Shown piece after piece: positions 13,661 to 13,752 of a DNA stretch of 13,752 bases (positions are counted from its first letter, which is position 1; every line of letters begins with the position of its first letter). The translations under genes were made by a program, and so were the position numbers. Under the pieces are notes generated by a model. That model saw only the letters and a list, made by a program, of their open reading frames with translations, did no database searches and was not told where the DNA came from. The DNA lies in the NCBI GenBank assembly GCA_003511885.1, contig DOIX01000273.1, positions 6,872 through 20,623 on the forward strand, given 5' to 3'. This DNA comes from Cyanobacteria bacterium UBA11153. GTDB taxonomy: Bacteria > Cyanobacteriota > Cyanobacteriia > Cyanobacteriales > Coleofasciculaceae.

Positions 13661-13752
13661 GTTATAGCACTTGGGGAGAATGGCACTGAAGTGCCTACTA
13701 CAAACGGAAGATTTGCTCATCCTTATTACTGGGGATCTTTTATTTTAATTGG
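13566..13752 (+). repeat. Tandem duplication of the CHAT gene 3' end
   Basis: Positions 13566-13647 recur at 13671-13752 with 81 of 82 bases identical (one synonymous difference, TAT/TAC). The offset is 105 bp, a multiple of three, so the second copy is in the CHAT frame but lies after its stop codon (13658-13660). It re-encodes the C-terminal GENGTEVPTTN...RFAHPYYWGSFILI. The window ends inside the second copy, so its length is unknown. Each copy holds the small palindrome GGCACT-GA-AGTGCC followed by TACTAC. Confidence 0.95.

Noticed and set aside
1..13752. tRNA, rRNA or riboswitch
   Set aside because: No cloverleaf, rRNA-like or riboswitch core was recognised on reading either strand.

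Overview
The window looks like chromosomal DNA of a filamentous (probably oscillatorian) cyanobacterium. The sequence evidence is: at least eight HIP1 octamers (GCGATCGC, e.g. 565, 1324, 1353, 7259, 8972, 10576, 10902, 12894); a high density of short palindromic and tandem repeats between genes; a four-cysteine zinc-ribbon Ser/Thr kinase; a TPR-CHAT protein; and a DUF4351/Rpn-type nuclease-like protein. The genus is inferred, not shown.

Layout. ilvC (ketol-acid reductoisomerase, minus strand) lies at the left edge. A roughly 500-bp gene-free, repeat-rich stretch follows. Next is a four-gene cluster, all on the minus strand, transcribed from about 6.55 kb towards 1.56 kb: an HTH protein with a degenerate STAND-like NTPase fold (iSTAND-like), a MoxR-type AAA+ ATPase, a vWA protein with an intact MIDAS motif, and a protein whose C-terminus is an FGE-sulfatase (SUMF1-like, C-type-lectin-fold) domain. 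The last ~138 bp of the FGE gene are about 62% GC by hand count, against about 38% just upstream. They encode a surface-loop region whose variable-looking residues are almost all reachable from AAC/AAT codons, the signature of a diversity-generating retroelement (DGR) variable region. No reverse transcriptase or template repeat is in the window. The FGE domain also lacks one of the two catalytic cysteines, which fits a binding rather than an enzymatic role. Together the genes match the MoxR-vWA conflict systems with hypervariable effectors that have been described in multicellular prokaryotes. This is the most interesting locus here.

Upstream of that cluster (6.6-7.4 kb) is a region of degenerate tandem duplications with fragments of reading frame, probably a decayed gene, plus one doubtful small membrane-protein ORF. 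A membrane-anchored Ser/Thr kinase (minus) and a DUF4351 nuclease-like gene (plus) are divergent around a G-rich minisatellite. A 1028-aa exported TPR-CHAT protein (caspase-like peptidase fold, His853/Cys896) fills the right end. Its last ~80 bp are repeated almost perfectly, and in frame, just after its stop codon.

Repeats are a theme. Each of the three intergenic junctions of the four-gene cluster is about 100 bp long and carries repeat sequence. One palindrome family has entered two unrelated coding sequences in frame, so both proteins contain the peptide SKKSGIL. A second palindrome family (GTAGTA..GCGCTT type) sits at two gene ends and in partial form inside the CHAT gene.
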